DNA of 64,000 nucleotides from Branchiostoma floridae (lineage: Eukaryota > Chordata > Leptocardii > Amphioxiformes > Branchiostomatidae), in NCBI RefSeq assembly GCF_000003815.2, contig NC_049984.1, forward strand, positions 15,710,765 through 15,774,764. The letters run 5' to 3'. How positions within the stretch are numbered: position 1 is the first letter of the stretch; each line of letters opens with the position of its first letter. This document shows positions 21,938 through 34,055 of this stretch, piece after piece. Made by a program: the position numbers and the translations under genes. The notes beneath the pieces are model-generated. The model saw only the letters and a list, made by a program, of their open reading frames with translations, was not told the origin of the DNA and made no database searches.

Positions 21938-23945
21938 GTAAAAGCTTTGAATTACTTGCTGTTTTCATGACATGGCCCTTTATGCTCTTTTGTGTACAAG
22001 CGGAAATGAGCTATGCATGGTCATCATTGGGTCGGAAGCTGTTTTGTTGGAAGATTGAATGGTGTGCTGTGGACGGTACTGCTGAATTATTGCACTGTTT
22101 CATCACTACGCTTCGTAGAAATGACTCCATGGGAGTAGCGTATCTTGCAGAATTGCCTAGAATGCGAAATGTTGCATATCCCTTTCAGGAAAAACGCTGT
22201 AAAGTCCGTCTTTACAGGGTTATGTTATAGCTTCCATGATCCAGGAAAGTTAGAACGACTTAATGAGTTATAAAACTAAAGGTTTTGAATGACTTGATGT
22301 TTCCATGACATTACCCTCTATGCTCTTTTGCGTACAAGCGGAAATGAGCTATGCATGGTCATCGTTGGCTCGGAAGCTGTTTCGTTGGAAGATTGAATGG
22401 TATGCAGTGGACGGTACTGCTGAATTATTAGACTATTTCATCACTACGCTTCGTAGAAATGACTCCATGGGAGTAGCGTATCTTGCAGAATTGCCTAACA
22501 TGTCTAATGTTGCATATCCCTTCCAGGAAAAACTCTGTAAAGTCCGTTTTTACAGGGTTTTGTTATAGCTTCCATGAGCCAGGAAAGTTGGAACGACTTG
22601 ATAAATTATAAAACTAAAAGTTTTGAATGACTTGATGTTTCCAAGACATAACCTCCGTGCTCTTTTGTGACAAGCGGAAATGAGCTGTGCATATGGTCAT
22701 CGCTGGCTCGGAAGCTGTTTCGTTGGAAGATTGAATGGTATGCAGTGGACGGTACTGCTGAATTATTAGACTATTTCATCACTACGCTTCGTAGAAATGA
22801 CTCCATGGGAGTAGCGTATCTTGCAGAATTGCCTAACATGTCTAATGTTGCATATCCCTTCCAGGAAAAACTCTGTAAAGTCCGTTTTTACAGGGTTTTG
22901 TTATAGCTTCCATGATCTAGGAAAGTTGGAACGACTTGATGAATTATAAAACTAAAAGTTTTGAATGACTTGATGTTTCCATGACATGCCCTCCGTGTTC
23001 TTTTGTGACAAGCGTAAATGAGCTGTGCATATGGTTATCGCTGGCTCGGAAGCTGTTTCGTTGGAAGATTGAATGGTATGCAGTGGACGGTACTGCTGAA
23101 TTATAAGACTGTTTCATCACTACGCTTCGTAGAAATGACACCATGGGAGTAGTGTATCTTGCAGAATTGCCTAAAATGCGAAATGTTGCATATACCTTCA
23201 AGGAAAAACGCTGTAAAGTCCGTCTTTACAGGGTTTTGTTATAGCTTCCATGATCCAGGAAAGTTGGAACGACTTGATGAATTACAAAACTAAAAGTTTT
23301 GAATGACTTGATGTTTCCATGACATACCCTCCGTGCTCTTTTGTGACAAGCGGAAATGAGCTGTGCATATGGTCATCGCTGGCTCGGAGGCTGTTTCGTT
23401 GGAAGATTGAATGGTATGCAGTGGACGGTACTGCCGAATTATTACAGTTTCATCACCACGCTTTGTAGAAATGACTCCATGGGAGTAGTGTATCTTGCAG
23501 AATTGCCTAGAATGCGAAATGTTGCATATCCCTTTCAGAAAAAACGCTGTAAAGTCCGTCTTTACAGGGTTTTGTTATAGCTTCCATGATCCAGGAAAGT
23601 TGGAACGACTTGATGAATTATAAAACTAAAAGTTTTGAATGACTTGATGTTTCCATGACATGACACTCTATTCTCTATTGTGTACAAGCGGAAATGAGCT
23701 ATGCATGGTCATCATTGGCTCGGAAGCTGTTTCGTTGGAAGATTGAACGGTATGCAGTGGACGGTACTGCTGAATTATTAGACTATTTCATCACTACGCT
23801 TCGTAGAAATGACTCCATGGGAGTAGTGTATCTTTCAGAATTGCCTAACATGCCTAATGTTGCATATCCCTTCCAGGAAAAACGCTGTAAAGTCCGTTTT
23901 TACAAGGTTTTCTTATAGCTTCCAGGAAAGTTGGAACGACTTGAT
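21938..23945 (+). repeat. Six-copy tandem array of a 338-bp unit containing an 87-codon ORF
   Basis: Unit anchors (CGGAAATGAG or variant) are at 22,001, 22,339, 22,675, 23,013, 23,351 and 23,689, giving a period of 336-338. Units 1, 2 and 6 keep an open frame reading WSSLARKLFRWKIEW, then VDGTAELLDYFITTLRRND and SMGVAYLAELP, ending in TAG. Unit 3 has lost two bases near its start and has a shorter frame. Unit 4 has TTA changed to TAA. Unit 5 has a small deletion at the same site. 338 is not a multiple of three, so no frame crosses units. I do not recognise the peptide. It may be a duplicated exon-bearing segment or an incidental frame in a satellite. Confidence 0.85.
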
Positions 23946-23953
23946 GAGTCGTA

Positions 23954-24253
23954 ATGATCGCCCCAGTCGCCGAGAATGTTGCTGGCCGTTTTTACGAAGA
24001 CGTCGATAGTAAATCTGGCGAACACTCTTACTGTCCGTACGATGATATGGTAATGAATGTTGTTGAAAAAATTGAAGAGACGTTAGTCTATGGTTCATGT
24101 ACACTCCCTATTCAACAGTTCCCCCATAAAATGTTTCCTCTTTCAAAAGTTCTGAATCCGACAGATGTCAGAAAATCATGTTATGCGATTAAACGTTTCA
24201 AGAAAGAAATCTTGTATATTTGTATTTCTGACCAATCTGTTGCTTTGACCTGA
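23954..24253 (+). CDS. Hypothetical 99-codon ORF after the 338-bp array (unproven)
   Basis: An open frame runs from ATG to TGA with an ordinary amino-acid mix: ENVAGRFYEDVDSKSGEHSY near the start, then NVVEKIEETLVYGSC and KVLNPTDVRKSCYAIKRFKK. It has no signal peptide, membrane helix or recognised motif. It directly follows the last array unit, without a shared frame. It could be a terminal exon of the unit from which the array arose, or chance. An overlapping minus-strand frame is shorter. Confidence 0.25.
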   Translation: MIAPVAENVAGRFYEDVDSKSGEHSYCPYDDMVMNVVEKIEETLVYGSCTLPIQQFPHKMFPLSKVLNPTDVRKSCYAIKRFKKEILYICISDQSVALT

Positions 24254-24351
24254 CCAATTATTATACAAAATATGTATTGTTTAGTCGTGGAAATTATTAT
24301 GGAAATAAGCTTTTCGTTTATCCTTGATCACTTCCTGTTGCTCTATGGTAA

Positions 24352-24677
24352 NNNNNNNNNNNNNNNNNNNNNNNNNNNNNNNNNNNNNNNNNNNNNNNNN
24401 NNNNNNNNNNNNNNNNNNNNNNNNNNNNNNNNNNNNNNNNNNNNNNNNNNNNNNNNNNNNNNNNNNNNNNNNNNNNNNNNNNNNNNNNNNNNNNNNNNNN
24501 NNNNNNNNNNNNNNNNNNNNNNNNNNNNNNNNNNNNNNNNNNNNNNNNNNNNNNNNNNNNNNNNNNNNNNNNNNNNNNNNNNNNNNNNNNNNNNNNNNNN
24601 NNNNNNNNNNNNNNNNNNNNNNNNNNNNNNNNNNNNNNNNNNNNNNNNNNNNNNNNNNNNNNNNNNNNNNNNNNNNN
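24352..24677. other. Assembly gap (Ns)
   Basis: 326 consecutive Ns. It lies just right of the 338-bp array, where repeats commonly break assemblies, so the true distance may differ. Frames translated across it are meaningless. Confidence 0.99.
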
Positions 24678-25024
24678 GTATTGTAGACCGGATACTTCCA
24701 GTGTAATACAATGTGTGCAACGATATTCTCATATGTTACGGAACAGGCCGCAATGGTGGAAGTCATCCAATTCATCAGTGTACGCTTAGTAAACTTGCAC
24801 CGCCATGGCACTAGTAATTCTACCACAGTGGCAGATTCCAAATCACCGTACCATCCCTCAGGTAACTTACATACGCATAGGACAAACTTGGTTGATTTAT
24901 TTATGCATTTCGTTGGCGTCTTTTTTTCAATGTGCGAACCCCAACATAACCCCAACATAGCACAGCGTCATATGATTGAAAAATACGTTCAACTTTGTAA
25001 ATCAAATAATCAACAATGCAACTA
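24678..25024. other. Open sequence on both strands beside the gap; coding status unresolved
   Basis: The + frame from 24,711 (IQFISVRLVNLHRHGTSN) runs to a CAG|GTAACT donor-like site at about 24,860. The - frame (LPEGWYGDLESATVVELL, then FTKRTLMNWMTSTIAAC) is open over the same bases. Neither has a recognisable domain, and the gap hides the left side. AATAAA follows at about 25,024 on the + strand. Confidence 0.25.
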
Positions 25025-25124
25025 AATAAAATTTAGCTTATCATATGATCTGTAAAAAAAAAACAAACAATGAGACTAAAATCAAGCAGTGGGTCTACTT
25101 AAAGTGACTAAAAAGATTTTAACA

Positions 25125-25830
25125 TGATACTTTCATGTGACATGCTGTCCTCATGTCAACCCTACCCTATACTATGCATCGAAATAGCTCGCATCAACCA
25201 TTTAAATGCCTCAGAATGTATAAGAGTGAAGGATCGTTGTGAGAAAATGTTTTGACACCAAGAGATTGCAAGAAGGATGAAAGTGATAAGATATAAAACA
25301 TAAATTTATCATGTTTACCGTACGATTTTATCATATGTTGTAAATCAATATTATTGCGTGAAAGTTTTGTACATTAAGTTTTGCTGCTGTCCTGATATCA
25401 ACTTTGTAATGTCCATCAACATATCTCGAATCGTTTGAAATATTCCAGAATGTGCAAGAGTGAAAGATGGTTGTGAGGCAAGAGTTTGGCATATTTGAAG
25501 AAAAATGAACGTGACAATATATTGAAGATAAATTCTCAGAATATACTATAATCTTCACCTTACGATTTTATCATAAGTTGTATATCATGGTTATTGCGTC
25601 CATTCGTTCTGCAACTGTTCTTATATCAACTCTGTACTGCACATCAAAATAGCTTGCATCTATCAAAATACTCCAGAATGTGCCAAACTGAGAGATAGCT
25701 GTGAGACAACAGTTTCACACAAAGAGATTGGAAGAAGAACATGATGATATGTAAAACATGAATATCTAAGAATACAGTATCTTTACACTACGGTTTTATC
25801 ATTAGTTCAGGGTTATTGCGTGAAAGTTTT
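25125..25830 (+). repeat. Three diverged tandem units of about 227-240 bp
   Basis: Shared lines include TGTCCTGATATCAACTTTG (25,147, 25,388, 25,615), CCAGAATGTGCAAGAGTGA, ACGATTTTATCATAAGTTG and GGTTATTGCGTGAAAGTTTT. Non-coding. Confidence 0.75.
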
Positions 25831-26111
25831 ACATTGGAAAGGATTTAAAGGACAAACTTGCAGAAGAATCCTTTGGATTATGGAGAAAAGAAAGGTTTAT
25901 TGCAGATACCTACCCGACGAATTCCATGTACAATTAACACATCTGTATGTTATACTGAAAAATGATATATGAATAATAATAGGATCTATTTTCATATTCC
26001 TGAAGTCATAGACCTTAGAGTTACAGACAAGTATAATAATTATTGTATTGATAATACTTGTCTCGTCTCTATAAGTAACACTTATCAATCGATGTATCAT
26101 TTTTGCCTTAC

Positions 26112-26156
26112 ATTGTACCATGTACAAATGTCGTGCAATAAAGTTCATCATCTACA
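26112..26156 (+). mobile_element. LINE 3' end (second family) with AATAAA
   Basis: CATTGTACCATGTACAAATG then TCGTGCAATAAAGTTCATC matches 53,197-53,240 and 58,988-59,046. Only the tail is present. Confidence 0.55.
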
Positions 26157-26159
26157 CAA

Positions 26160-29155
26160 TGTTATGCTACATTCTAAAATATACAGGGCGCTAGTTTTGT
26201 TGAGTTTGACTTCGTTTGAGACAGTGAAAGGCGAATTCGCCCTCTGCTTTCATGATATGCGGGCTCTTTGATTTGATAATAATATTGTTTTCTCATCATC
26301 AGGAATAGTCGGAATGTAAACGTGTATTTCGGATACGCTGGTAAATAACTGGTTTCTTACATAGTCATAAAATGAACAGCTAGAGATGAAATAAAGGTCG
26401 TCTTCCACTGCATTAGAGGGAATACCTCCTCAATATGTTACGGGCATAGTCATGAAATGCACATTGAGACTAGCTTACAATGATTTACGATGCGTCAGTT
26501 TGCGAGCACGAGGAGCCTTTGCATCCTTAAGTTGTAAAAGTAGGAACCCTACACAATTTCACAGCTGAATCAACATACATATTGCATTCTTCATACCCTA
26601 CATACGATCGTGACTCAAGACTAAGACCTCCATTCATAATACAAGATTGGAAGGTACTAAGTTTTATTCTACTCGACGTCCAGACAACATGTTTAGTAAC
26701 ACTACAGTAAGTTTAACTGTTAGCAACTATTAGCGTTGTCATTGGGGTGACCTTCATCTTCCAGTTATTTGAGAGTGTGCCAGAAAAAGAACGACGGTAG
26801 AACATACGACTTTGCTGTGAGCCAAGGCCGGCGTCACAAATAATGCTTTCAGACCAGACCTAGACGACTGTAGTGGAGAAAAGGCCATAACTCTTCTGCA
26901 ATGTACGTGGATACCAATCTAAAAGGGTGAACCTCTGCGTCTAAAAGCCTGAAGTTCACAATGAGCTAGAAGATCATGATGACTTCGCACGGACAAAAAT
27001 ATTCCCTCGAGTATCGACATTCTCCATATCCATTATGGCTAGATCTCAATACCACGTGGCCGGGCATGATGTAAGTTTGCAAGCAAGCAGCTAGAAATGG
27101 TTATCAATAAGACTTTGTCGTACTTGTTGACCAAAATATCGTGGAATTTAAAGAAACTACAACTATCTTGAAAATACACGGCTACCATTTGGTATACGTT
27201 GATCTGACTACAATGTCCTTGACGTTAATCTGGCGCCCTAAACAAAAGAAGAATCCAACTGAAAGGCTAGCAAGATATTCTACATTCATGTCTAAACTCA
27301 GACACTTACTTTCATGTACAAGTGTCTAGCTTGATGCACTTTTCTAACGTGTGACAGTTGCCTGAAATATTGTTGGAAAAACTACCCTTTACTAAACTCC
27401 TGAAACTCTTCAAACAATCACATAGTCTGAGATAATTATATAAATGTTGAGTATTCTATTCCATGTGTGGCTTTACTCTTGAGGCCCTCATTAGGCAGAT
27501 ACCACTTAAAAGCATTTCCAGTGCGCCGACAGTCTATAGTCAGACATACTCAACAACCTATCTCACATTGCAGCCAGTCAGGTCACGTATACTAAGTCTT
27601 GTACATCCTACCAAATATATTTTGTACTTGAGCACGCCATCTGAAACCTGATTATGAAACACATTAATACTAGGTATCAAAAATAAGCGCCCATGTGACT
27701 TAATAGCCACTTACATTCGAGAGAAAGAAAATTCTCTTTTAGAGCGCTAGCATAATGCCAAAAGGTCTCTTACAGGAGCACAGATCACTTATTAGAAATG
27801 TATCTTATTACAGCACTAAGTTCTTAAAATAGCATATATAGTGATGAGTTCTCCAATCTCAGGAGTCTCCCAGCACATTAATATTCAGTGAGGTCGGACC
27901 AAGCCAAATTTTGAAACAGAAAACAAAATAACTTTATAAAAGAGGAGATAAAGAGACCGTCTGCAACAGAGACGTCGAAGTTAGTCCTTGGAAAGCATGT
28001 TAAAACATACTGAAAGAATTTCGAAGGCTTCATTAAAAAGGGTACTTAACCATATTTTAGTCTTAAAAATTCAAATCAAAGTGAACAGCTGAACAAATAA
28101 ATAAATAAATAGATAAAATCAAAGTGGCTTTTATACAAGTCAAAGTCAAATCTATGCTCATTTTCAGATATTCATATGAAATTCTTGTTTCTGCACCCTG
28201 CTATAAATTTTGGGGCGTCGAACCTCCTTAATTTGGGGTCTTTAACCAATATCATTTTTCCATAGGCGAACGACTGTGTACTGATCTGAAACCTTAATTT
28301 TTTTTTCGTAATAAGATTCATTTGACGGTAATCGAAAGTAAAAGTTCCACGTTTTTTTTTTCTGTACACAATTGTACAATGCTCGAAGAAATCAAGATAT
28401 GGCACGAGTATGGCCATACTTAATATGATACAAAAGCCAAGAAGTGTGAATTAAAATGATTTCGTTCAAACCATCTTACAAGTTTGACAGGAAACTTAGA
28501 AAGCATCACAAATTATTTCTATATTTGTGAGCAAATTGTTATATCGAGTCTCTGCTAGAGGTAACTATCACTATGAAAAAAATGATGCATAGTTTTTGGT
28601 GCGTCTGTTTGTGAGTCTGCCTGTGTTCAATACGCAACACAACACTTTTTATCATTTTTTGTATTAGTATCAGCAGGAAGTATCCATGTCGTAATCATTT
28701 GGGATCGCATTTTTTTTTGCTTTTTCTTATTAAATTCGTGTTTAAAATCGCTATCGTACTCTGATTGGCCGTTGTTTTTGAAAGAGGATAAAATAAAGGC
28801 GTATTGATTTAATGCAACGCAAAAGGCAGTTTCCACATATGTCTTTTTTTTCATTCATGGAGGTATACGTATTAATAAGAACATCAGACGCAAAGAAAAA
28901 TCCAATATTCCCGATTGATCCATATCCCCTTCAGGGTTACCGGAAATGAATGAGAAAATTATTGAACGTTAGTATTGGAAAGGGGATATATTGTTTCAGT
29001 GAGGTGTATATGTCGCAGTCTTTTTTACCAGATCTCTTAAATAATTGCCTGGTGAGCTTTTCTCTTGAATGAGTATTGGAGTATCGACCACATAATAAAC
29101 AGACCACAATTCCCACTGTGACACTCTCGACCTAGCACATATATTACAACTCATT
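26160..29155. other. Three kilobases without a supported gene
   Basis: AT-rich DNA with short (AAAT)n at about 28,098. Frames of 60-80 codons on both strands lack splice support or motifs. No TIR pairs or arrays were recognised. Confidence 0.45.
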
Positions 29156-29158
29156 TAC

Positions 29159-29379
29159 ACCCCTTTTCACTAGAATGGCGCTGCCTCTGTGCTCTCTCCG
29201 CGATCTAACATTTGACAAATCCCTCAGCGAATTAAAAAAAATGTTTTGCACTTTTTATATGTATGATTTATCATTTTGTATGATGTATAAGGTATGAGAT
29301 CTATCAAATTGGAATTTAAGGTTTAAGGTCGCAGCGACAGCATAGCGCTATCGCCGCCTATAATGAAAAGGGGGCCTTA
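29159..29379. mobile_element. MITE (TTTCCACTAG family)
   Basis: The left end ACCCCTTTTCACTAGAATGG with CTGTGCTCTCTCCGCGATC and the right end GGTCGCAGCGACAGCATAGC then GCTATCGCCGCC and GAAAAGGGGGCCTTA form imperfect terminal inverted repeats. The internal text resembles 38,590-38,650. Non-coding, about 220 bp. Confidence 0.65.
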
Positions 29380-29389
29380 GGTGGTGGCG

Positions 29390-30100
29390 ACTAATTTTAA
29401 AGAAGAACAAAACCCAAATCATTTTGCACTTCGTGTGTTATTTGACTTTTCAGTCATAATTTCACATTTTGCATGATATTTCTATTATGAAATCAAGAAT
29501 TTAGCCGGTTTCACACGTGTGTATATATTCGAGTATGTTTGATATCCGTATGGAATTCGTAGCCTCTACCAGGCTCCACAGGTAGCTCTAGCCGTTCATG
29601 AGTTATGCGACATAAATGTTGCTGAGGGCCTCAAAATTCCCCTATCTGGTCGGAATAGGTTTAGTGCAAAACGTGGTCCTTCTGAACTTTTGCATAAATT
29701 ATGATAATGAGTTGGAATTAGCAATCCCTTAACATCTCAAAATCTTCCTCTTACATTAACAAAGCAATGTATATATAATGCCCGCCGATAAGACATGGTA
29801 CTGAGATTTTATGAACAAAACATTTTGGGGTCCGTTTGGACCCCACTCGGTCATTTTAGTCGCAAAAAAAGGTCGGGTGCTTGAGGGTTAAATAAATCCA
29901 GTTTGGGTCGCAACGAGGTCGCCCCGCGATCTCCGCACGTCTTGTGTAACAGGGTCTTCCTCAACGCCCACTCAAACTCGCACTCTTATTACGGTAATTT
30001 TATAGGCCAGATGTTACTGGCATTTCTGTTTGAAGTACGAATCCAATATAGCATCCTTATCTGCTTTCTTTTCATATCGAAGATAATCTGCTTCATCGGA
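29390..30100. other. No gene seen; short palindrome GGGGTCCGTTTGGACCCC
   Basis: 29,410-29,500 resembles MITE interior sequence (GACTTTTCAGTCATAATTTC). The palindrome lies at about 29,829-29,846. Otherwise featureless. Confidence 0.4.
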
Positions 30101-31570
30101 TCGCTTTGTCGCAGAAGAGTGGAAATGAATTGGTGCTCTCAATCACAACGGTTACAGAGTAGCGATCGACATTACTGTAAAATTACCGCCAACAGGGAGA
30201 CATATATCAAGATTTATCCGATTTTGGTGCTCCTTCTGTCAATATTAACTTTCGTAGGACATCTCAATCACTGTGACAATGTATTGGTGGTGTATGGCAG
30301 CATTCTAGCTTCAAAACTTCCATTTTTGATATCTCCTGTTCTGGACATGTCGTGGTCGTGAGTTTTGAGTGGTAGATAGCCCTTAGGACAGAGAGTATGT
30401 GATGTGCGTTTGGATTCCATAGCGGCTTTTCTGAATAGCAGGCGCCTTTTTCCTTTCAAACTTTTGAAGAATGGAATGCATTGGTACTCTCAATCACAAC
30501 GGTTACAGAGTAGCGATCGACATTACTGTAAAATTAACCCCAACGGGGAGATATATATCAAGATTTATCCGATTGTGGTGCTCCTTTCGTCAATATTAAC
30601 TTTCATAGGAGATCTCAATCACTGTGACAATGTATTGGTGGCGTATGGCAGCATTCTAGCTGCAAAACTTTCATTTTTTATATCTCTTGTTCTGGACATG
30701 CTGTGGTTGTGATATTTGTGTGATAGATAGCCCTTAGGTAAGAAAGTAAGTGCTGTGAGTTTGGACCACTAGCGGCTATTTTGGAAATGCAGGCGCCTGT
30801 TTCCTTTCAGACTTTGGAAGAGTGGAATGCATTGGTGCTCTCAATCACGACAGTTACAGAGTAGCAATCGACATTACCGTAAAATTAACCCCACCGGGGA
30901 GATATATATCAAGATGGTAACCGGTCGTTTCGTTACATCGCCTTTTCGTTACAGTCGATTGTGGTGCTCCTTCCGTCAATATTAACTTTCGTAGGAGATC
31001 TCAATCACTGTGACAATATATTGGTGGTGTATGGCAGCATTCTTGCTGCAAAACTTCCATTTTTGATATCTCGTGTTCTGGTTCTGTTCATGCTGTGGTC
31101 GTGACTTTGAGTGGTAGATAGCCCTTAGGGTAGAGAGTAAGTGCTGTGAGTTTGGATTCCCTAGCGGCTTTTTTTAAAACTGCAGGCGCTGTAGGAAACT
31201 GTAGGAAATCTCAATCATTGTGACAATATATTGGTGGTGTATGGCAGCATTCTAGCTGCAAAACTTCCATTTTTTATATCTCGTGTTCTGGACTTACCTT
31301 AGAGCAGAGAGTAAGTGCTGTGAGTTTGGATTCCCTTGCGGCTTTTTCCTTTCCTTTTTTTCCTTTCATACTTTGTAAGAATGGAACGCATTGGTGCTCT
31401 CAATCACAACGGTTACAGAATAGCGATCGACATTATCGTAAAATTACCACCAACAGGGAGAGATTTATCAAGATTTATCCGATTGTGGTGCTCCTTTCGT
31501 CAATATTAGCTTCCGTAGGACATCTCAATCACTGTGATAATGTATTGGTGGTGTATGACAGCATTCAAGC
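30100..31570 (+). repeat. Tandem array of 351-bp units, five copies
   Basis: Units begin near 30,132, 30,483, 30,834 and 31,393 (GGTGCTCTCAATCACAACGG), with a truncated unit at about 31,195. All share GAGTAGCGATCGACATTAC and CACTGTGACAATGTATTGGT. Unit 3 has about 35 foreign bases (GGTCGTTTCGTTACATCGCC) in place of TTATC. The last unit is cut by a MITE at 31,571. Frames of 100-150 codons here are the same unit translated repeatedly; near-identity of copies explains their openness, so I do not call them genes. Confidence 0.85.
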
Positions 31571-31926
31571 CTTCTTTCCACTCGTCGGCGATCGCGCTGC
31601 GCTCTCACTGCGACCTCACACGGATATTTCAAGTTTTCCGACGGCTGAGCAGACAAGTCACGTGTCCCCCTACCCTGATGTTTATCCCTGTGACCCCATT
31701 TACCCTCTGACCTTTCCCCCATCTCCCATGTAGGTCATTCGTGGCTTCTCCATCACTGAGTACGGTCGAAGAAGAGAAGTGCGTTGGCTGTATAACCTTC
31801 GATTTTACACTGGGCATACCATGCAAAACTCGTTTTTCTCCTATACATTTTGTTGAGCGATCAGAGTCAAATTCCAAGTCGTAGAGGGAGCGCGGTGAGA
31901 GCACCGTCCTAGTGGAAGGGCGGGGG
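31571..31926. mobile_element. MITE (TTTCCACTAG family) inserted in the 351-bp array
   Basis: CTTTCCACTCGTCGGCGATC then GCGCTGCGCTCTCACTGCGA on the left; GTCGTAGAGGGAGCGCGGTG then AGAGCACCGTCCTAGTGGAA on the right. About 355 bp and non-coding. Confidence 0.75.
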
Positions 31927-33090
31927 TATTTTGCAATATATTTTCAGTGACTAAAGACATTAAGCTTTTAAAGACATGTTAGACATTCATTTATGCAACA
32001 GTTACATCACTGAAAGTCGCCGCCAACAACAGCTTCTCACGATTAAAGAGAATATGGCAGCTGCGAACCACTGATTAGCCACTGAACTGGAATATTTTGT
32101 TGAGCTTTTCCAAAAAGCAGTCACTCATGTAACCTGATATGATTTTGGAAACTATCAGACGTTTCAGGTTCAGGTGTTTCAGCTTCCCAGTACCCATTCC
32201 CAATGAGAAAAATCATTTTCGGTAAGCTGTTAACTTAACAGCTCTCTTGTTGCCATATACGAAACCAAAACATCATCTCAAGCGCCAGACGTGGAAATGG
32301 ATTTATAAGAGCCGCAGGATTAGTAGTTGAATCCTGTTAATGGATGCGAAAGGCGAAAAGTAAGAAGTGGCCTTTCTGTGAGCTTGTAGCAGCCAAGGTC
32401 AGGGTTGCTGTATCAATAAGAATTAGTTGCTAAGCCCGGAAGAACATCAGTGACATTTCTCTTCTAAAAGTACTGATTGTTATGATATTGTGCTCGCTTC
32501 AACTCGCCTTTTCTTTATGCTTGTCAATGGCCATTAGTTAGAGCCTTTGTGTTGGAAATGTTAAAGGTTTCGATTGATCTTTATGTGCACGTTCTTGTCC
32601 GCATACATGGGCTAAATGCATCGGTGGCATTATCACAGAACCCATGTTTTGGATTAGTCTTAGAAACCATGTGTATTGTATTACGACCTTTGTATCTATA
32701 TATCTGTACTTAGCCCCATAGGGCATGACAATAGTTTACTAAAGGATGTAACATATTTTTGATTGTAGTGTTGCTAGTGAACGATGTGGTAAATTAAGCA
32801 CTATGCTACCACTAAATATATGGGTTATTGAATCAAACATCAAAATATGCTACCGTTAATGTTGTACAATATTGCCTGAGGATGTCGTTATGATACAAAT
32901 GGTTCGTCTTTTATTTTCTTTTTAGATTGTGTATTTAAGTCACGGCACTAATAGAAGAATTAAGAATAGTGTCACTGAATAGTGGACTCTCTAATACACA
33001 GTGAACTTTATTTTCTATACTGATTGAGTTTCAACAAAGAGTATGAGAAATCCATGCAGACCCAACATGGTTCATGCCAATGGCGTTCTT
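31927..33090. other. No gene seen
   Basis: Unique AT-rich DNA. No frame above 65 codons and no element ends. Confidence 0.45.
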
Positions 33091-33091
33091 T

Positions 33092-33356
33092 AGACCCCCT
33101 TCCCACTAGACGGCGATCGCACTGCGACCTCGGTGCAACCTATATGGGGTAAGTTTTAACCCTGGACTTCATAATAATTGTAATATCAGGCAAGATATAA
33201 AAGTGTGGCAGAAAGAAAAAGAAAACATACCAATTTTAGAAAACAATCATATTTTTTAATTGTTGCGCATACTGATAGATCTTAGATCGCAGGGCGGTCA
33301 TTGTGAGGTCGCAGGGCGATTGCAGTTAAGTCGCCCCCATAGTGAAATAAGGGTGT
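33092..33356. mobile_element. MITE (TTTCCACTAG family)
   Basis: The left end reads CCCCCTTCCCACTAGACGGC and GATCGCACTGCGACC. The right end reads GGTCGCAGGGCGATTGCAG and ends near TAGTGAAATAAGGGTG. About 265 bp with diverged TIRs. Confidence 0.65.
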
Positions 33357-34055
33357 TTTGCTGAACGTACATTTTGCCTACCTCATTTTATCTCTGAGTC
33401 AATCACTACCTGACTTATGTGCCGGGCTTATACAATTGTCCAAAAATTGATCGGACAAAAATTGAAACGAATTTGTACTCAAAGAATTCAGTGAACTAAG
33501 AGCATTGACAAGTTTTTAGTTTATTCACTGTAGCAGGTACGATCAAATACACAGCTCAATTTTTTGTACATTGCAACATATCAAGGTGTACCATAAAGAA
33601 TGGTGCATAACATTTAGAAAAATATACATTCGTACAATGTTCAGTGTTTCTAATTATAGATCGCTTGAATAGTATAGAGCTCATTAGAATAAGTCATCAC
33701 GTTTCAAACAGGCACTCCAAATAACATTTAAGGGGGAATCTCAGTGCTTCTTCTATATACATATTGAATACAGGAAGTTAAGGTCAATGCAGCGGACATT
33801 ATAAATGATACACAGCACATTTATATGCATTTAACGCCACCAGGGTCATATTGGGTGATTCGTTTTGGCAATGTGGTAATGTCAAATGAAACATGAAAAA
33901 TGGCTACGTGTAATGGCGTATCTCCTGTTATGTCCATTGAGATGTAAAATACTCGTATATTGAGTTTCTACTCAGATCTACGTATGATCAAAGTTCAACT
34001 CATATATACTCATGTTAGAAAAGACTGGAACAAAATAACTAAGCCCAAAGATACA
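33357..34055. other. Downstream flank of the GPCR gene; no other gene
   Basis: This would hold the 3' UTR of the minus-strand receptor, or a hidden last exon if the receptor is spliced near its end. No clear acceptor-plus-tail combination was recognised. Confidence 0.35.

Noticed and set aside
24272-24958. Frames of 120-225 codons crossing the N run
   Set aside because: Most of the 'protein' is the assembly gap; nothing supports a gene across it.
29903-31733. Plus-strand frames of 102-152 codons with hydrophobic segments
   Set aside because: They lie in near-identical 351-bp units; conservation between units reflects recent duplication, not selection, and the last one runs into a MITE.
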